Below, piece by piece: positions 1 through 8,325 of a DNA stretch of 12,956 bases. The notes beneath the pieces are model-generated. The model did no database searches. It was not told where the DNA came from and saw only the letters and a list, made by a program, of their open reading frames with translations. The stretch covers positions 1 through 12,956 of the forward strand of contig NZ_SRZM01000125.1 of assembly GCF_019402445.1 (NCBI RefSeq), written 5' to 3'. Made by a program: the position numbers and the translations under genes. Origin of the DNA: Brachyspira pilosicoli (lineage in GTDB: Bacteria; Spirochaetota; Brachyspiria; Brachyspirales; Brachyspiraceae). How positions within the stretch are numbered: position 1 is the stretch's first letter; every line of letters starts with the position of its first letter.

Positions 1-19
1 AAAAAGAAATAAATTAGAA

Positions 20-1300
20 ATGAATAACACTAATTTTTCTTATATAATAGGAAACCTAGTGCCTGTTTATAATCAATCTATAAGAAATCTGCCTCAATAT
101 GCACAAACTTATAACAAAATAATAGGAAATGCTGTGTCTAATTCATTTAAAAATCGTATAAATTATTTAATAGGCAAAACAAATTATATAGGTGCTTATA
201 TCACTATTTCAAGCATACCAAATATTAATGTAATAAGTGAGAAAGAATATTTAAATAATTTTAGGCAAGCAGAATATCAAGCTCTTTTAGAGAATATAAT
301 AAATAATTTTGAAGTTATAATAAATGAAGAAATGAATATTGATAATTATAATTTATTATATATAGAATTTATTTTTGTATTTGATAAAACTTTAGGAATA
401 AATCAAAATTTTTGGTATAAACTAAAAAACACAGATATTAAAGAAGACATTGAAAATTTAGGTATTACACTTGGAGAAGTAGCTAATTCAATAGGTCAAG
501 GCTTTAAAAATTTTGTTGGTGCTGCTAAAGGCGAAGAAAGAAATCTATATGAAGATAAAGATATATTTGTATTCGACACAGAAGATATTTATTTTGATGA
601 AATTGGTAAAAATTTTATGATTCAAAGAATGGACGAATTAAGAGAAAGACTTGATATAAAACGTGATAAATATTTACTTGATTTGGATCATAGTTTGGTA
701 AATTCATCAATGACTATAGAAGAAATTGAAAAAGCAATTCCTACAATAGTTCATTATTCTGAAGAAAAAAAAGATGATGTTAAAACCTATTATGAATATT
801 GGAATAATAGGCGTCATAGACGAGAGCTTGAATTGGATCAGCTTAAATTTGAACTTCCTTATAGAGAAAAATTAAATACTTTAAAACTAGAATTTGATGA
901 TTTACTTAAAAAAAATATGGATTATAGTAATTATATATACATAGTAAATGATTTAATATATGAAATGGATTATTATTATAGCAATTTGAGTTCTACACAA
1001 TATCGTACAGATTTATTGAATAGTATAAAAATTAATGATAATGTACTAACTAAAGAAAGACATAATTTTTTGAAAACATTCTCAAAACAGCTTGAAGAAG
1101 ATATTAAAAATAACAATATAGAAAGAAAAGAAGCTTTGGAGAAAGCCTATCAAATAGTACATTATTCTGATGATAAAATAGATAAAGATGGTATAATGGG
1201 ACTTTTACCATCTTTTTTAGGCGGAGATACAACATATTATAAATATTGGAATAATGTTAGAGAAGATTTAATAAAAAAAATAGAAAAAGAATTTAATTAA
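20..1300 (+). CDS. Protein of unknown function with a duplicated HYS/YYxYWNN motif
   Basis: I do not recognise the family. The 426-residue product has no signal peptide and no convincing membrane helix, so it is probably cytoplasmic. It is rich in Asn, Tyr, Lys and Glu. Residues 1-200 look like a mixed alpha/beta region, with a glycine/alanine-rich amphipathic stretch near 157-172; residues 200-426 are mostly charged helix. A motif occurs twice: IVHYSEEK (243-250) followed by TYYEYWNNRR (256-265), and IVHYSDDK (379-386) followed by TYYKYWNNVR (405-414). Both copies are preceded by a similar charged helix ending in EKA. The gap inside the motif is 5 residues in the first copy and 18 in the second. 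The ATG at 20 has no strong ribosome site, and the frame stays open to the left edge, so the true start may lie outside the window. Transcription continuing into nusB cannot be excluded. Confidence 0.75.
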   Translation: MNNTNFSYIIGNLVPVYNQSIRNLPQYAQTYNKIIGNAVSNSFKNRINYLIGKTNYIGAYITISSIPNINVISEKEYLNNFRQAEYQALLENIINNFEVIINEEMNIDNYNLLYIEFIFVFDKTLGINQNFWYKLKNTDIKEDIENLGITLGEVANSIGQGFKNFVGAAKGEERNLYEDKDIFVFDTEDIYFDEIGKNFMIQRMDELRERLDIKRDKYLLDLDHSLVNSSMTIEEIEKAIPTIVHYSEEKKDDVKTYYEYWNNRRHRRELELDQLKFELPYREKLNTLKLEFDDLLKKNMDYSNYIYIVNDLIYEMDYYYSNLSSTQYRTDLLNSIKINDNVLTKERHNFLKTFSKQLEEDIKNNNIERKEALEKAYQIVHYSDDKIDKDGIMGLLPSFLGGDTTYYKYWNNVREDLIKKIEKEFN

Positions 1301-1303
1301 TTA

Positions 1304-1331
1304 TTAACAAATTTTTATAAATATTTATTAT
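1304..1331 (+). promoter_or_regulatory. Candidate sigma-70 promoter upstream of nusB
   Basis: TTAACA (1304-1309) and TATTAT (1326-1331) are separated by 16 bases, and each differs from consensus at one position. They lie in the 126-base gap before nusB, about 95 bases upstream of its start. Such matches arise easily by chance in DNA this AT-rich, so this is only a candidate. Confidence 0.3.
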
Positions 1332-1426
1332 CATTAATATATAAATAAAATATTATTTGCTATTATTTTTTAAGCATATCATTGCCGAAAATAATAACAG
1401 AAAATTAATTTTTTGCTGGAATATGT

Positions 1427-1951
1427 ATGTCTGAAGAAATAAACAATAACGAAGAAGTAAATACTGAAGCACCTAAAAAAGCTATCAAGAAAAAAGTAAT
1501 TGTAAAATCTAAAGAGAAAATAAAAGATTTAGATTTATCAAAATATGGAACAAGAAGACAGGCTAGAATATATGCTGTTATGGCTTTGTATTCATATGAT
1601 ATAAATGAAAAAAAGGTAAATATAAACGAATTATTTAATTTTGAATATGATGATAAAAAAACTGCTAACAATAGTTTTACTAAAGAGCTTGTTGAAGGAA
1701 CTATAAAAAATTTACAAAAAATCGACAGCATTATAGAAAAATATTCTAAAAACTGGAACATTTCAAGAATACAATATGTAGATAAGTCTATAATAAGAAT
1801 GTCTATATATTCACTTATATATTTAAAAGATATACCAAAGTCTGTAATAATAGATGAGGCTGTAGAAATAGCTAAAATATTTGGTGATAAAGATTCTTAT
1901 AAATTTGTTAATGGGATTTTAGATGCAATACAAGAAGAAGATATACAATAA
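1427..1951 (+). CDS. nusB: Transcription antitermination factor NusB
   Basis: NusB binds boxA RNA together with NusE (ribosomal protein S10) and supports antitermination during rRNA transcription in the cytoplasm. The all-helical NusB domain spans about residues 40-168. Family features are the arginine-rich first helix GTRRQARIYAVMALY (41-55), YVDKSIIRMSIY (117-128) and the C-terminal signature IPKSVIIDEAVEIAK (136-150) followed by FVNGILD (160-166). At 174 residues it is longer than the usual 130-150 because of a charged, probably disordered N-terminal extension (1-38) with acidic then lysine-rich segments. The ATG at 1427 is preferred: the nearby ATG at 1423 is out of frame and stops at once, and a weak TGGA ribosome site (1417-1420) lies upstream. 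The last 29 bases overlap the next gene, which suggests co-transcription and perhaps coupled translation. Confidence 0.93.
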   Translation: MSEEINNNEEVNTEAPKKAIKKKVIVKSKEKIKDLDLSKYGTRRQARIYAVMALYSYDINEKKVNINELFNFEYDDKKTANNSFTKELVEGTIKNLQKIDSIIEKYSKNWNISRIQYVDKSIIRMSIYSLIYLKDIPKSVIIDEAVEIAKIFGDKDSYKFVNGILDAIQEEDIQ

Positions 1952-3815
1952 AAAAACTGAAAAAAAACTTCAAAGTATACGAATCTTTGTATTTATATTA
2001 TCTATAGGAGCATTGGGCTTAATATCTATAATATCTTTAAATGTAGCTATTAATCAAGGCAAAATAAAATTAAACCCAAGAATAGTAGATGAATATACCT
2101 TAGCACAAGAATACTACAGAAAAAAAGATTACAATAAAGCCAAATCAATATTAAAAAAAGAAATAGCAACAACTATAGACCCAAAAAAAGAATATGAAGC
2201 TAATATTTTATTAGGCAAGATATATAATGATACAGAAAATTATGAGGAAGCTTTAAGAATATTTAGTTCGGTTAGCAATTCTTTATATTTTGATGAAGAG
2301 TTGAAGCATAATATAGGAATAACATATTTAAATATGGAGATGTATGATGATGCTTTGGTAACATTTGAAGAGGCATTGTCTATTAATTCAAACTATGTGC
2401 CTACTCTGCTTACTATTGGTAAATTTTATATGGATAGGGATTTACCGCGTTTAGCTAAGGGGTATTATGAAAGGGTACTTAAACTTGAAGAAAATGATGA
2501 GGCTATGTTTAATGTTGGTATAATAGCCCTAAACGAAGGAATGCAAAGTTTAGCTTATGATACTTTAAGTAAATTAGTGAGAAAAAGCAATAATGAATAT
2601 GCTGATATGGCTGCTAATGTGCTTGGCGATATATATGTTATAGCTGGAGATACTGACAGTGCCATAGAAATGTATTTAAAAAGTTTAGCTAATTCCAAAA
2701 CACAAGTAGAATCTGTAAAGAGATTAGTAAAAGTATATGAACAAGTTGAAGATTATGACTCTATTAAAAAGGTTTATGAGCAGATATTATATCAAAATCC
2801 TAATGATATTAATACAATTATAGCTTTGGGTAATTTATATGAAGAAGAAAATGATTATGATAAGGCTATAAAGTATTATTACAAATTATCAAAAATAAAA
2901 AATTATACAAATGCTTATGAGGCTATAGGACTACTTGCAAATGCATACTATAAAGGAAACAGATTAGATGAAGCCGAAGATAATTATAAAAAAATAATTA
3001 TGTTAGATAAAAAAGATGATTTATATAAAACAGCATTAGAAAGACTTGGAGATATTACTTATAGACAAAAGGCTTTTACTACTTCATTAAAATATTATAA
3101 AGAGATATACACAATAGAAACAAATAATGCAATATTCAAACCAAGATTAGGTGAATTAGAATTGTATTATGGAAACTCAGACAGAGGAATTAAATTACTT
3201 GAAAACTCAATAAAAGAATCAATAGGAAATGCTTTTCCTAGTAGAACTTTGGCTATATATTATGAAAGTATAGGTAATTATAATGAAGCTTTAAATTATT
3301 ATAATTACACATTATCAAAATATCCTAATGACAGAGAAAGCTTATATAGAGCAGGAATGTTATATTATAGAAACAGAGAATACAAAAAAGCAAATGAATC
3401 TCTATTAGTAGCGGCTAATGATGAAAATAATAATACTTTTATAAGAGAAACAGCTTGGAAAACATTGGCTACTATGATGGAAGAGATTCGTTCATATAAT
3501 GAAGCTAGCTCATATTACAGACAGCTTGTAGAAATGTCTCCTAAAGTAGAAAATTATATGCTTTATGGAAATTATTGTTACAGAAGACTTCAATATAATG
3601 ATGCTATATATGCTTATAGTGAGGCTTTAACTATGGCAGAAAACAAAAAAGAAATGTTTGATATAAATTTGGCTTTAGGTAAATGTTATTTTAGATTAAA
3701 TGAATTGGATAATGCAGAAGAAAGTTATAGAAATGCTTTAAGCTATAATGGAGGCGACTATCAGGCGAAAGAGGGGTTAAGACAGGTATTAAACAAAAAA
3801 AATAATTTATATTAA
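1923..3815 (+). CDS. Membrane-anchored TPR-repeat protein
   Basis: This 630-residue protein has a lysine-rich N terminus (1-18), one hydrophobic helix (about 19-43), and then tandem tetratricopeptide repeats to the C terminus. At least a dozen repeats are visible through spaced A/G-Y-A signatures such as LLGKIYNDTENYEEALRIF (97-115), TYLNMEMYDDALVTFEEAL (134-152), LGNLYEEENDYDKAIKYYY (302-320) and LGKCYFRLNELDNAEESYR (585-603). TPR arrays bind partner proteins; no enzymatic domain is present. The positive residues before the single helix predict an N-terminus-in orientation with the repeats outside the cytoplasm, perhaps organising envelope proteins, but that role is inference. The ATG at 1923 lies inside nusB (29-base overlap) and is the only sensible in-frame ATG before the membrane helix. 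GGGA at 1913-1916 could serve as ribosome site. Its partner is unknown. Confidence 0.85.
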   Translation: MQYKKKIYNKKTEKKLQSIRIFVFILSIGALGLISIISLNVAINQGKIKLNPRIVDEYTLAQEYYRKKDYNKAKSILKKEIATTIDPKKEYEANILLGKIYNDTENYEEALRIFSSVSNSLYFDEELKHNIGITYLNMEMYDDALVTFEEALSINSNYVPTLLTIGKFYMDRDLPRLAKGYYERVLKLEENDEAMFNVGIIALNEGMQSLAYDTLSKLVRKSNNEYADMAANVLGDIYVIAGDTDSAIEMYLKSLANSKTQVESVKRLVKVYEQVEDYDSIKKVYEQILYQNPNDINTIIALGNLYEEENDYDKAIKYYYKLSKIKNYTNAYEAIGLLANAYYKGNRLDEAEDNYKKIIMLDKKDDLYKTALERLGDITYRQKAFTTSLKYYKEIYTIETNNAIFKPRLGELELYYGNSDRGIKLLENSIKESIGNAFPSRTLAIYYESIGNYNEALNYYNYTLSKYPNDRESLYRAGMLYYRNREYKKANESLLVAANDENNNTFIRETAWKTLATMMEEIRSYNEASSYYRQLVEMSPKVENYMLYGNYCYRRLQYNDAIYAYSEALTMAENKKEMFDINLALGKCYFRLNELDNAEESYRNALSYNGGDYQAKEGLRQVLNKKNNLY

Positions 3816-3818
3816 TAA

Positions 3819-3846
3819 TTGACAATAATCATTAGTAAAATATACT
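3819..3846 (+). promoter_or_regulatory. Strong sigma-70-type promoter for the 5'-nucleotidase gene
   Basis: A perfect TTGACA (3819-3824) and TATACT (3841-3846) are separated by 16 bases, immediately after the stop codon of the TPR gene. The predicted start of transcription, near 3853, would give a leader of roughly 20-25 bases containing the ribosome site GGAG (3865-3868). This is the best promoter match in the window and argues that the nucleotidase is transcribed independently of nusB-TPR. Confidence 0.65.
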
Positions 3847-3875
3847 TTTATATATAAAAATATTGGAGTTTATAT

Positions 3876-5417
3876 ATGAAAAAAATTAGCATTATTTTAC
3901 TAATGATTTTTTTTGCTTTATTATCATGCAATAATACTGCAAAAAAGTCCACAAACAGCGGTGAATTAACTATCATACATATGAATGATACACATGGAAG
4001 AGATGAAGAAGAAAAGATAGTTAATAAAGAAGTAACTCCTCCAGAAACTAATTATATGTATGGAGCTGCAAGAAGGGCTTCATATATCAAAGATGTAGAA
4101 AAAACTAATAATAATGTTTTAATTCTTCATGCAGGAGACACCATTACAGGAAGCGTTTATTCTACAGTATTTATGGGAAGAGATGAAGTTGATATTATGA
4201 ATATGATAGGAGTTGATGCTGCTGCTATTGGAAACCATTTTGTAGATTATGGACTTGACAATTTTACAGCAATAATGAAAGAGAGAAAATTCCCTACTCT
4301 ATCTATAAATATCAAAAATAAAGAAGACAATAGTTATTATGCTTTGCCATATATGGTTACAAATGTAAATGGACTCAATGTTGCAATTATAGGCATAACA
4401 ACTACAGATTCTGTTTATAATCCTAAATATGTTGAAGGTTTAGTATTTGAAAAAGAGATAGATTCATTAAAAAGTTTCTTAAAATCCACACCTCTTAATA
4501 CAACAAATGATATCACAATACTTTTAAGCCATGTAGGTTATGAGGGCGATAAAAAAATAGCAGAAGCTTTCCCTAAAACTTTTGATGTAATAGTTGGAGG
4601 ACATAGCCATACTGTTTTAGAGAAAGAAGATATTGTAAACGGCACACCTATAGTACAGGCTGGATATTATGGAAGATATTTAGGGCAAATAGATTTATCT
4701 GTAAATAGCGGAAAAATAGAAAACTTTAATTATAAACTCATACCTATGGACAGCACTATAAAACAAGATGCCAATATGCTTGCATTTATTGATGAGATGA
4801 AAGGCACTGTGGATAAAGAGTTTAATGTAAGAATAGGAACTTTGCCTGTAGAACTTGTTCATGACGGAATAAGGTCTAATTCTATGGCTATAGGAAACTT
4901 TGCTTGTGATTTGGTGTTAGATTCTTATGATAATTTGGATATGGTATTAATGAACTCTGGAGGGCTTAGAACTCCATTAAAAAAAGGCGATATAACATTG
5001 GGTAATATTCAAAATGAGTTTTTCCCATTTGATAATGAGGTTGTATTAGTAACATTAACAGGAAAAGATATTTTAGAAATGCTTAAAATATCAGGACAAA
5101 AGAGAGGTGCTGGTGCTTTTCTACAGTTATCTAGAGGAATGGAAGTAAAATATAATGCTAATGGAGAATTATTATCTGCTGCTTTAAATGGTGAAAATAT
5201 TGATGAAACAAAAGACTATACTGTTGCTTTATCTAGTTTTGTATTTTTGGGAGGAGACGGTTATCAAGACAGTGAAGGAAAAGCTATAGGAGAAAAGGGT
5301 AAAAACATAGTTATGACTGGTAATGATATGCGTGATGCTATGATAGCAAAAATTAAAGAGCTTAACAATATACCAGAAAGCTATATAGATAATAATCCTA
5401 GAGTAATATTTGAATAA
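3876..5417 (+). CDS. 5'-nucleotidase/UshA-family lipoprotein phosphoesterase
   Basis: The family hydrolyses extracytoplasmic nucleotides (5'-nucleotides, UDP-sugars or cyclic nucleotides) to nucleosides and phosphate, using a two-metal centre. Residues 1-18 are a lipoprotein signal ending in the lipobox LLSC, so Cys18 should be lipidated and the enzyme tethered to the envelope. The N-terminal calcineurin-like domain has all metal and catalytic motifs: NDTHG (37-41, Asp38 and His40), GD (87-88), GNH (119-121), SH (218-219) and GGHSH (241-245). The C-terminal 5'-nucleotidase domain shows NSGGLR (360-365), FPFDNEVV (383-390) and the substrate-binding FLGGDGY (457-463). The 513-residue length is normal for the family and nothing appears truncated. 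Substrate cannot be assigned from sequence. The start is fixed by GGAG seven bases upstream. A promoter and a terminator frame it as a single-gene unit, presumably for purine or phosphate scavenging. Confidence 0.92.
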   Translation: MKKISIILLMIFFALLSCNNTAKKSTNSGELTIIHMNDTHGRDEEEKIVNKEVTPPETNYMYGAARRASYIKDVEKTNNNVLILHAGDTITGSVYSTVFMGRDEVDIMNMIGVDAAAIGNHFVDYGLDNFTAIMKERKFPTLSINIKNKEDNSYYALPYMVTNVNGLNVAIIGITTTDSVYNPKYVEGLVFEKEIDSLKSFLKSTPLNTTNDITILLSHVGYEGDKKIAEAFPKTFDVIVGGHSHTVLEKEDIVNGTPIVQAGYYGRYLGQIDLSVNSGKIENFNYKLIPMDSTIKQDANMLAFIDEMKGTVDKEFNVRIGTLPVELVHDGIRSNSMAIGNFACDLVLDSYDNLDMVLMNSGGLRTPLKKGDITLGNIQNEFFPFDNEVVLVTLTGKDILEMLKISGQKRGAGAFLQLSRGMEVKYNANGELLSAALNGENIDETKDYTVALSSFVFLGGDGYQDSEGKAIGEKGKNIVMTGNDMRDAMIAKIKELNNIPESYIDNNPRVIFE

Positions 5418-5442
5418 AATAATTTAGTATTTAATTTTTTTA

Positions 5443-5481
5443 AGAGAGTCTGTTTTTTATAAAGCAGGCTCTTTATTTTTT
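5443..5481 (+). terminator. Intrinsic terminator after the 5'-nucleotidase gene
   Basis: Bases 5443-5456 pair with 5461-5474 around a TTAT tetraloop (5457-5460). The core 5445-5452/5465-5472 is AGAGTCTG against CAGGCTCT with a single G-U pair, extended inward through T-A pairs. A T-rich tract (5472-5481, one A interrupting) follows directly. The stem, tight loop and U-tract are those of a rho-independent terminator reading on the + strand. The upstream flank is T-rich, so it would not give a U-tail in the other direction. Confidence 0.85.
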
Positions 5482-5513
5482 ATAGAGTGCTTTTAAAATA
5501 TTGTTGTAAAAAA

Positions 5514-5545
5514 TTGGCATATATGTTAATTTTTATATATATAAT
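5514..5545 (+). promoter_or_regulatory. Candidate promoter for the STAS-domain gene
   Basis: TTGGCA (5514-5519) matches the -35 consensus at five of six bases. Downstream, TATATA (5538-5543, 18-base spacer) or TATAAT (5540-5545, 20-base spacer) could be the -10. It lies after the nucleotidase terminator and before the ribosome site GGAG of the STAS gene, where a promoter is needed. The exact -10 is uncertain. Confidence 0.45.
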
Positions 5546-5584
5546 TATTTATATAGTTTTTATAATTTTTATTGGAGTTTTATA

Positions 5585-5920
5585 ATGGAAATAACTATTG
5601 AAGAATTAGAAAATAATACTTCTGTAATAAAATTAGTGGGAGATATTGATGTTTATACTTCTTCAGATTTAAAAGATGCTATAAACTCTCAAATAGACTT
5701 CGGAGCAAAAAGAATAATTATAGATATGGAAGATGTATATTATATAGACAGCAGCGGAATAGGAGTTTTTGTATTTGCAATAGGCTCTTTTAAAAGGGTA
5801 AATGGTAAAATAGGTATAGTAAAAATCACAGAAAATGTAAGAAAAGTTTTTGAATTAACTAAAATAATAAGCTTCTTTCCTATTTTTATGACAGTATCAG
5901 ATGCTATAGAAAAGTTGTAA
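5585..5920 (+). CDS. STAS-domain anti-sigma factor antagonist (SpoIIAA/RsbV type)
   Basis: The 111-residue product is a single STAS domain. Such proteins bind an anti-sigma or switch-kinase partner and are turned off by serine phosphorylation, in partner-switching control of transcription or other outputs. It shows the N-terminal strand VIKLVGDIDVYTSSDLKDAI (14-33), the core strand RIIIDMEDVYYIDSSGIGVF (43-62) with the phosphorylation motif DSSGIG (55-60; Ser57 corresponds to the phosphorylated serine of SpoIIAA), and a C-terminal helix VRKVFELTKI (85-94). Nothing is missing. The start is set by TTGGAG upstream, in a leader nearly identical to those of the 5'-nucleotidase gene and atpG. No serine kinase, phosphatase or sigma factor gene is in the window, so the partner is unknown. 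It could also be co-transcribed into the ATP synthase genes 81 bases downstream, because I see no terminator between them. Confidence 0.9.
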   Translation: MEITIEELENNTSVIKLVGDIDVYTSSDLKDAINSQIDFGAKRIIIDMEDVYYIDSSGIGVFVFAIGSFKRVNGKIGIVKITENVRKVFELTKIISFFPIFMTVSDAIEKL

Positions 5921-5928
5921 AATAATTC

Positions 5929-5956
5929 TTGATTTTTTATTTAATAGTTATACAAT
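5929..5956 (+). promoter_or_regulatory. Candidate promoter for the ATP synthase operon
   Basis: TTGATT (5929-5934) and TACAAT (5951-5956) are separated by 16 bases in the 81-base gap before atpB. The predicted leader would be about 40 bases, with the weak purine-rich ribosome site AGAAAAGAAG just before the ATG at 6002. Read-through from the STAS gene is an alternative source of transcription. Confidence 0.4.
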
Positions 5957-6001
5957 TAATATCAAATTATATTTATAAAATTATAGTAAAGAAAAGAAGT
6001 T

Positions 6002-6910
6002 ATGAATAGATTAATTTTTATTAGAAATGTTTTTATAATGTTTTTAATTTGTTTCAGTGTTTTTTCAAATGCTGAAGTGTTTGCTGCTGAAAGTATTAAT
6101 GACTATATTATGGAAGAGATTGGAGATAACACAGAACACCCTTTCTTCTCTATCCCTATAAAATTAGGACATTATATAGATTTCGACTTTAAAATAACAA
6201 AACATATTATTTTGGTAACAATAGCAGGTATTTTATCAATACTTAGCATGAAATATTTGGCTCATAAATTAAAAAGACCATTTAATAAGCCGACATATTT
6301 ACAAAATCTATTGGAAATTATAATAGACTATATGAATAAAGATGTTATAGGGGCAGCTTTGGGTGAAGAAGGCAAAAAATATGTACCTTTCTGCTTAACT
6401 GTATTTTTATTCGTATTATTTTCAAATCTTTTAGGTCTTTTACCTGCCCTAATAAAACTTCCTACAGAAGACGGACATTATGCTTATTTGGCAGGCGGTT
6501 TAGGAGCTAATATTGGTTTTACTGGTGCTGTTGCTTTATTAGTATTTATTGTTTATATATTTGCAGGAATAAGAAAGAAAGGAATAATAAAATACTGGGT
6601 AAAATTAGTACCAAAAGGGCTTCCAATACCTTTAATACCTATAATATGGGTTTTAGAGTTTATCACTTTGTTTAATAGAGCATTTGCTTTAACTATTCGT
6701 TTGTTTGCCAACATCACAGGCGGACACATAATGATGATAGTTATACCTTATCTTATCATCATGTCTGGAAGTTTATTGGTATCGCCTTTTGCGGTATTAT
6801 TTTTAAGTTTTATATATGTACTTGAGATGTTTGTTGCTGTTTTACAAGCTTATATATTCTCATTGTTATCGGCGGTTTATATACAGATTGCCATTAGCGA
6901 TGAGCATTAA
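6002..6910 (+). CDS. atpB: F-type ATP synthase subunit a
   Basis: Subunit a forms the two ion half-channels against the c-ring in the membrane. The 302-residue protein begins with a signal-peptide-like hydrophobic segment (about 1-29, ending AEVFAAE), then has five or more membrane helices at roughly 65-85, 125-150, 168-190, 210-235 and 245-290. The family signature is the essential arginine, Arg233, in LTIRLFANITGGH (230-242), and the last helix carries LQAYIFSLLSAVYI (281-294), with Gln282 at the position of E. coli Gln252. Length and order are ordinary for bacterial AtpB with a cleaved or extra N-terminal helix. It opens the cluster and is followed 42 bases later by atpE. No atpI gene precedes it; the upstream neighbour is the STAS gene. 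Confidence 0.96.
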   Translation: MNRLIFIRNVFIMFLICFSVFSNAEVFAAESINDYIMEEIGDNTEHPFFSIPIKLGHYIDFDFKITKHIILVTIAGILSILSMKYLAHKLKRPFNKPTYLQNLLEIIIDYMNKDVIGAALGEEGKKYVPFCLTVFLFVLFSNLLGLLPALIKLPTEDGHYAYLAGGLGANIGFTGAVALLVFIVYIFAGIRKKGIIKYWVKLVPKGLPIPLIPIIWVLEFITLFNRAFALTIRLFANITGGHIMMIVIPYLIIMSGSLLVSPFAVLFLSFIYVLEMFVAVLQAYIFSLLSAVYIQIAISDEH

Positions 6911-6916
6911 TTATAA

Positions 6917-7174
<258 letters not shown>

Positions 7175-7222
7175 CATTTAATAATACTGATTATAATAAA
7201 AGATAAATGGGGGTAAATACCT

Positions 7223-7723
7223 ATGGCACTTTTAAAGATAGATCCGGGTATTATTATATGGACTTGGATTACATTTTTACTAGTTCTTGCTGTGCTTGGA
7301 GCTTCTACTTGGAAGATAATTCTTAAAGGTTTAAATGCACGTGCAGATAAGATACAAGAGGACTTGGAAGAGGCAGAAAAAACTAGGGAAAATGCTAAGA
7401 AATCTTTGGCTGCATATAGAGAGCAGATTGATAATGCTAAGGCAGAGGCTAGTTCTATAATAGAAAATGCTAGGATTGAGGCTAATAGGGTTAGAGATAA
7501 AATTATTGGCAATGCTCGTGAAGAGGCTGAATCTCATAGAAACAAAATACTCTCTGAAATTGACAGAGCTAAAGATGAAGCTATGGGAAATGTAAGAAAA
7601 CAGGCTGTTGATATTGCTGTGGTTATGGCTGAAACTATATTAAAAAGAAATATAGATAAAAATGATAATCAGGCTTTGATAAATGAGTTTGTAAATAATT
7701 TTGAGAAAGATAACAATAAATAA
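7223..7723 (+). CDS. atpF: F-type ATP synthase subunit b
   Basis: Subunit b is the peripheral-stalk filament that holds the F1 head against rotation and joins delta at the top. It has one N-terminal membrane helix (about 9-30, starting PGIIIWTWITFLLVLAVLG), then a long charged coiled coil (about 35-140) rich in Ala, Glu, Lys and Arg, and a C-terminal segment ending near the delta contact. The 166-residue length is typical. The GGGGG run at 7209-7213 serves as ribosome site and supports the ATG at 7223; the ATG at 7207 is out of frame. Only one b-type gene is present, so the stalk is presumably a b homodimer, even though two delta-like genes follow. Confidence 0.95.
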   Translation: MALLKIDPGIIIWTWITFLLVLAVLGASTWKIILKGLNARADKIQEDLEEAEKTRENAKKSLAAYREQIDNAKAEASSIIENARIEANRVRDKIIGNAREEAESHRNKILSEIDRAKDEAMGNVRKQAVDIAVVMAETILKRNIDKNDNQALINEFVNNFEKDNNK

Positions 7724-7763
7724 AAAATATGTATCTCTATTAAAGATAGGGCTTTATTAAAAT

Positions 7764-8300
7764 ATGAATAGTAATGAAGAGAAATTATTAACACCGGCTG
7801 CTAGTGCTATATTTAACATAGCTAAAGATGCTGGTTTAATAAATGAAATATATAAAGAACTTAAAGAATGCTCTAAATTATTTGAAGATGAGGAAATAAA
7901 AAAATATTTTGATGATAAAAAAATAGATAAAAGAGAAAAAACAAAACTTGTAGAAAAGAAATTAAAATCAATATTTTCTAAAGAGATTTTTTCTTTTATT
8001 AATTTACTAATAGAAAATGAGCTTATAGATGAATTATCAAATATAGTAGATATTTATGGTAAAATGCTTGATGAATATAATAATACTGTGAGGGTAAAAA
8101 TTATAGCTTCTTGCAGCATAAATGAAGATACTATAAAAAAAATAATAGATACTATAAAATCATTTTCTGATAAAAAAATAGAATATACTATAGAGATAGA
8201 TGATAGTTTAATTGGCGGTATAATAGTTAATATTGGCGACACAGTTTATGATTATAGTATAAAGAATCAGATAAATATGATGAAAAATAGATTTGTTTAA
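7764..8300 (+). CDS. atpH: F-type ATP synthase delta subunit (OSCP), first copy
   Basis: Delta caps the F1 head and links alpha to the b stalk. The 178-residue product has the usual delta layout: an N-terminal helical domain (about 8-105, with LLTPAASAIFNIAKDAGL at 8-25 in place of the usual RYAxALFxLA) and the C-terminal signature DDSLIGGIIVNIGDTVYDYS (146-165). Length is that of a normal delta subunit. The gene lies in the standard place after atpF, 40 bases away. A second full-length delta-like gene follows 25 bases later, sharing SxIGGIIVxIxDxxYDYS, with YDYS in both where most bacteria have DGS, so the pair looks like a lineage duplication. Which copy occupies the single delta site per complex, or whether both are used, cannot be told from sequence. 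Confidence 0.88.
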   Translation: MNSNEEKLLTPAASAIFNIAKDAGLINEIYKELKECSKLFEDEEIKKYFDDKKIDKREKTKLVEKKLKSIFSKEIFSFINLLIENELIDELSNIVDIYGKMLDEYNNTVRVKIIASCSINEDTIKKIIDTIKSFSDKKIEYTIEIDDSLIGGIIVNIGDTVYDYSIKNQINMMKNRFV

Positions 8301-8325
8301 TAATTATTAGTTTATAGAGGAAAAT

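Noticed and set aside
1361..1396. Inverted repeat TATTATTTT / AAAATAATA before nusB as a possible terminator or attenuator
   Set aside because: All pairs are A-T, the loop is 18 bases, and no T-tract follows; it is expected by chance in this AT-rich gap.
1405..1761. A 118-codon hydrophobic open frame on the - strand opposite nusB
   Set aside because: The Phe/Leu/Ser-rich content is what antisense of Lys/Glu-rich AT codons gives; nusB in the opposite sense is clear.
7741..7756. Small hairpin TAAAG-ATAGGG-CTTTA that could hide the ribosome site of the first delta gene
   Set aside because: Only five mostly A-T pairs; too weak to support a regulatory claim.
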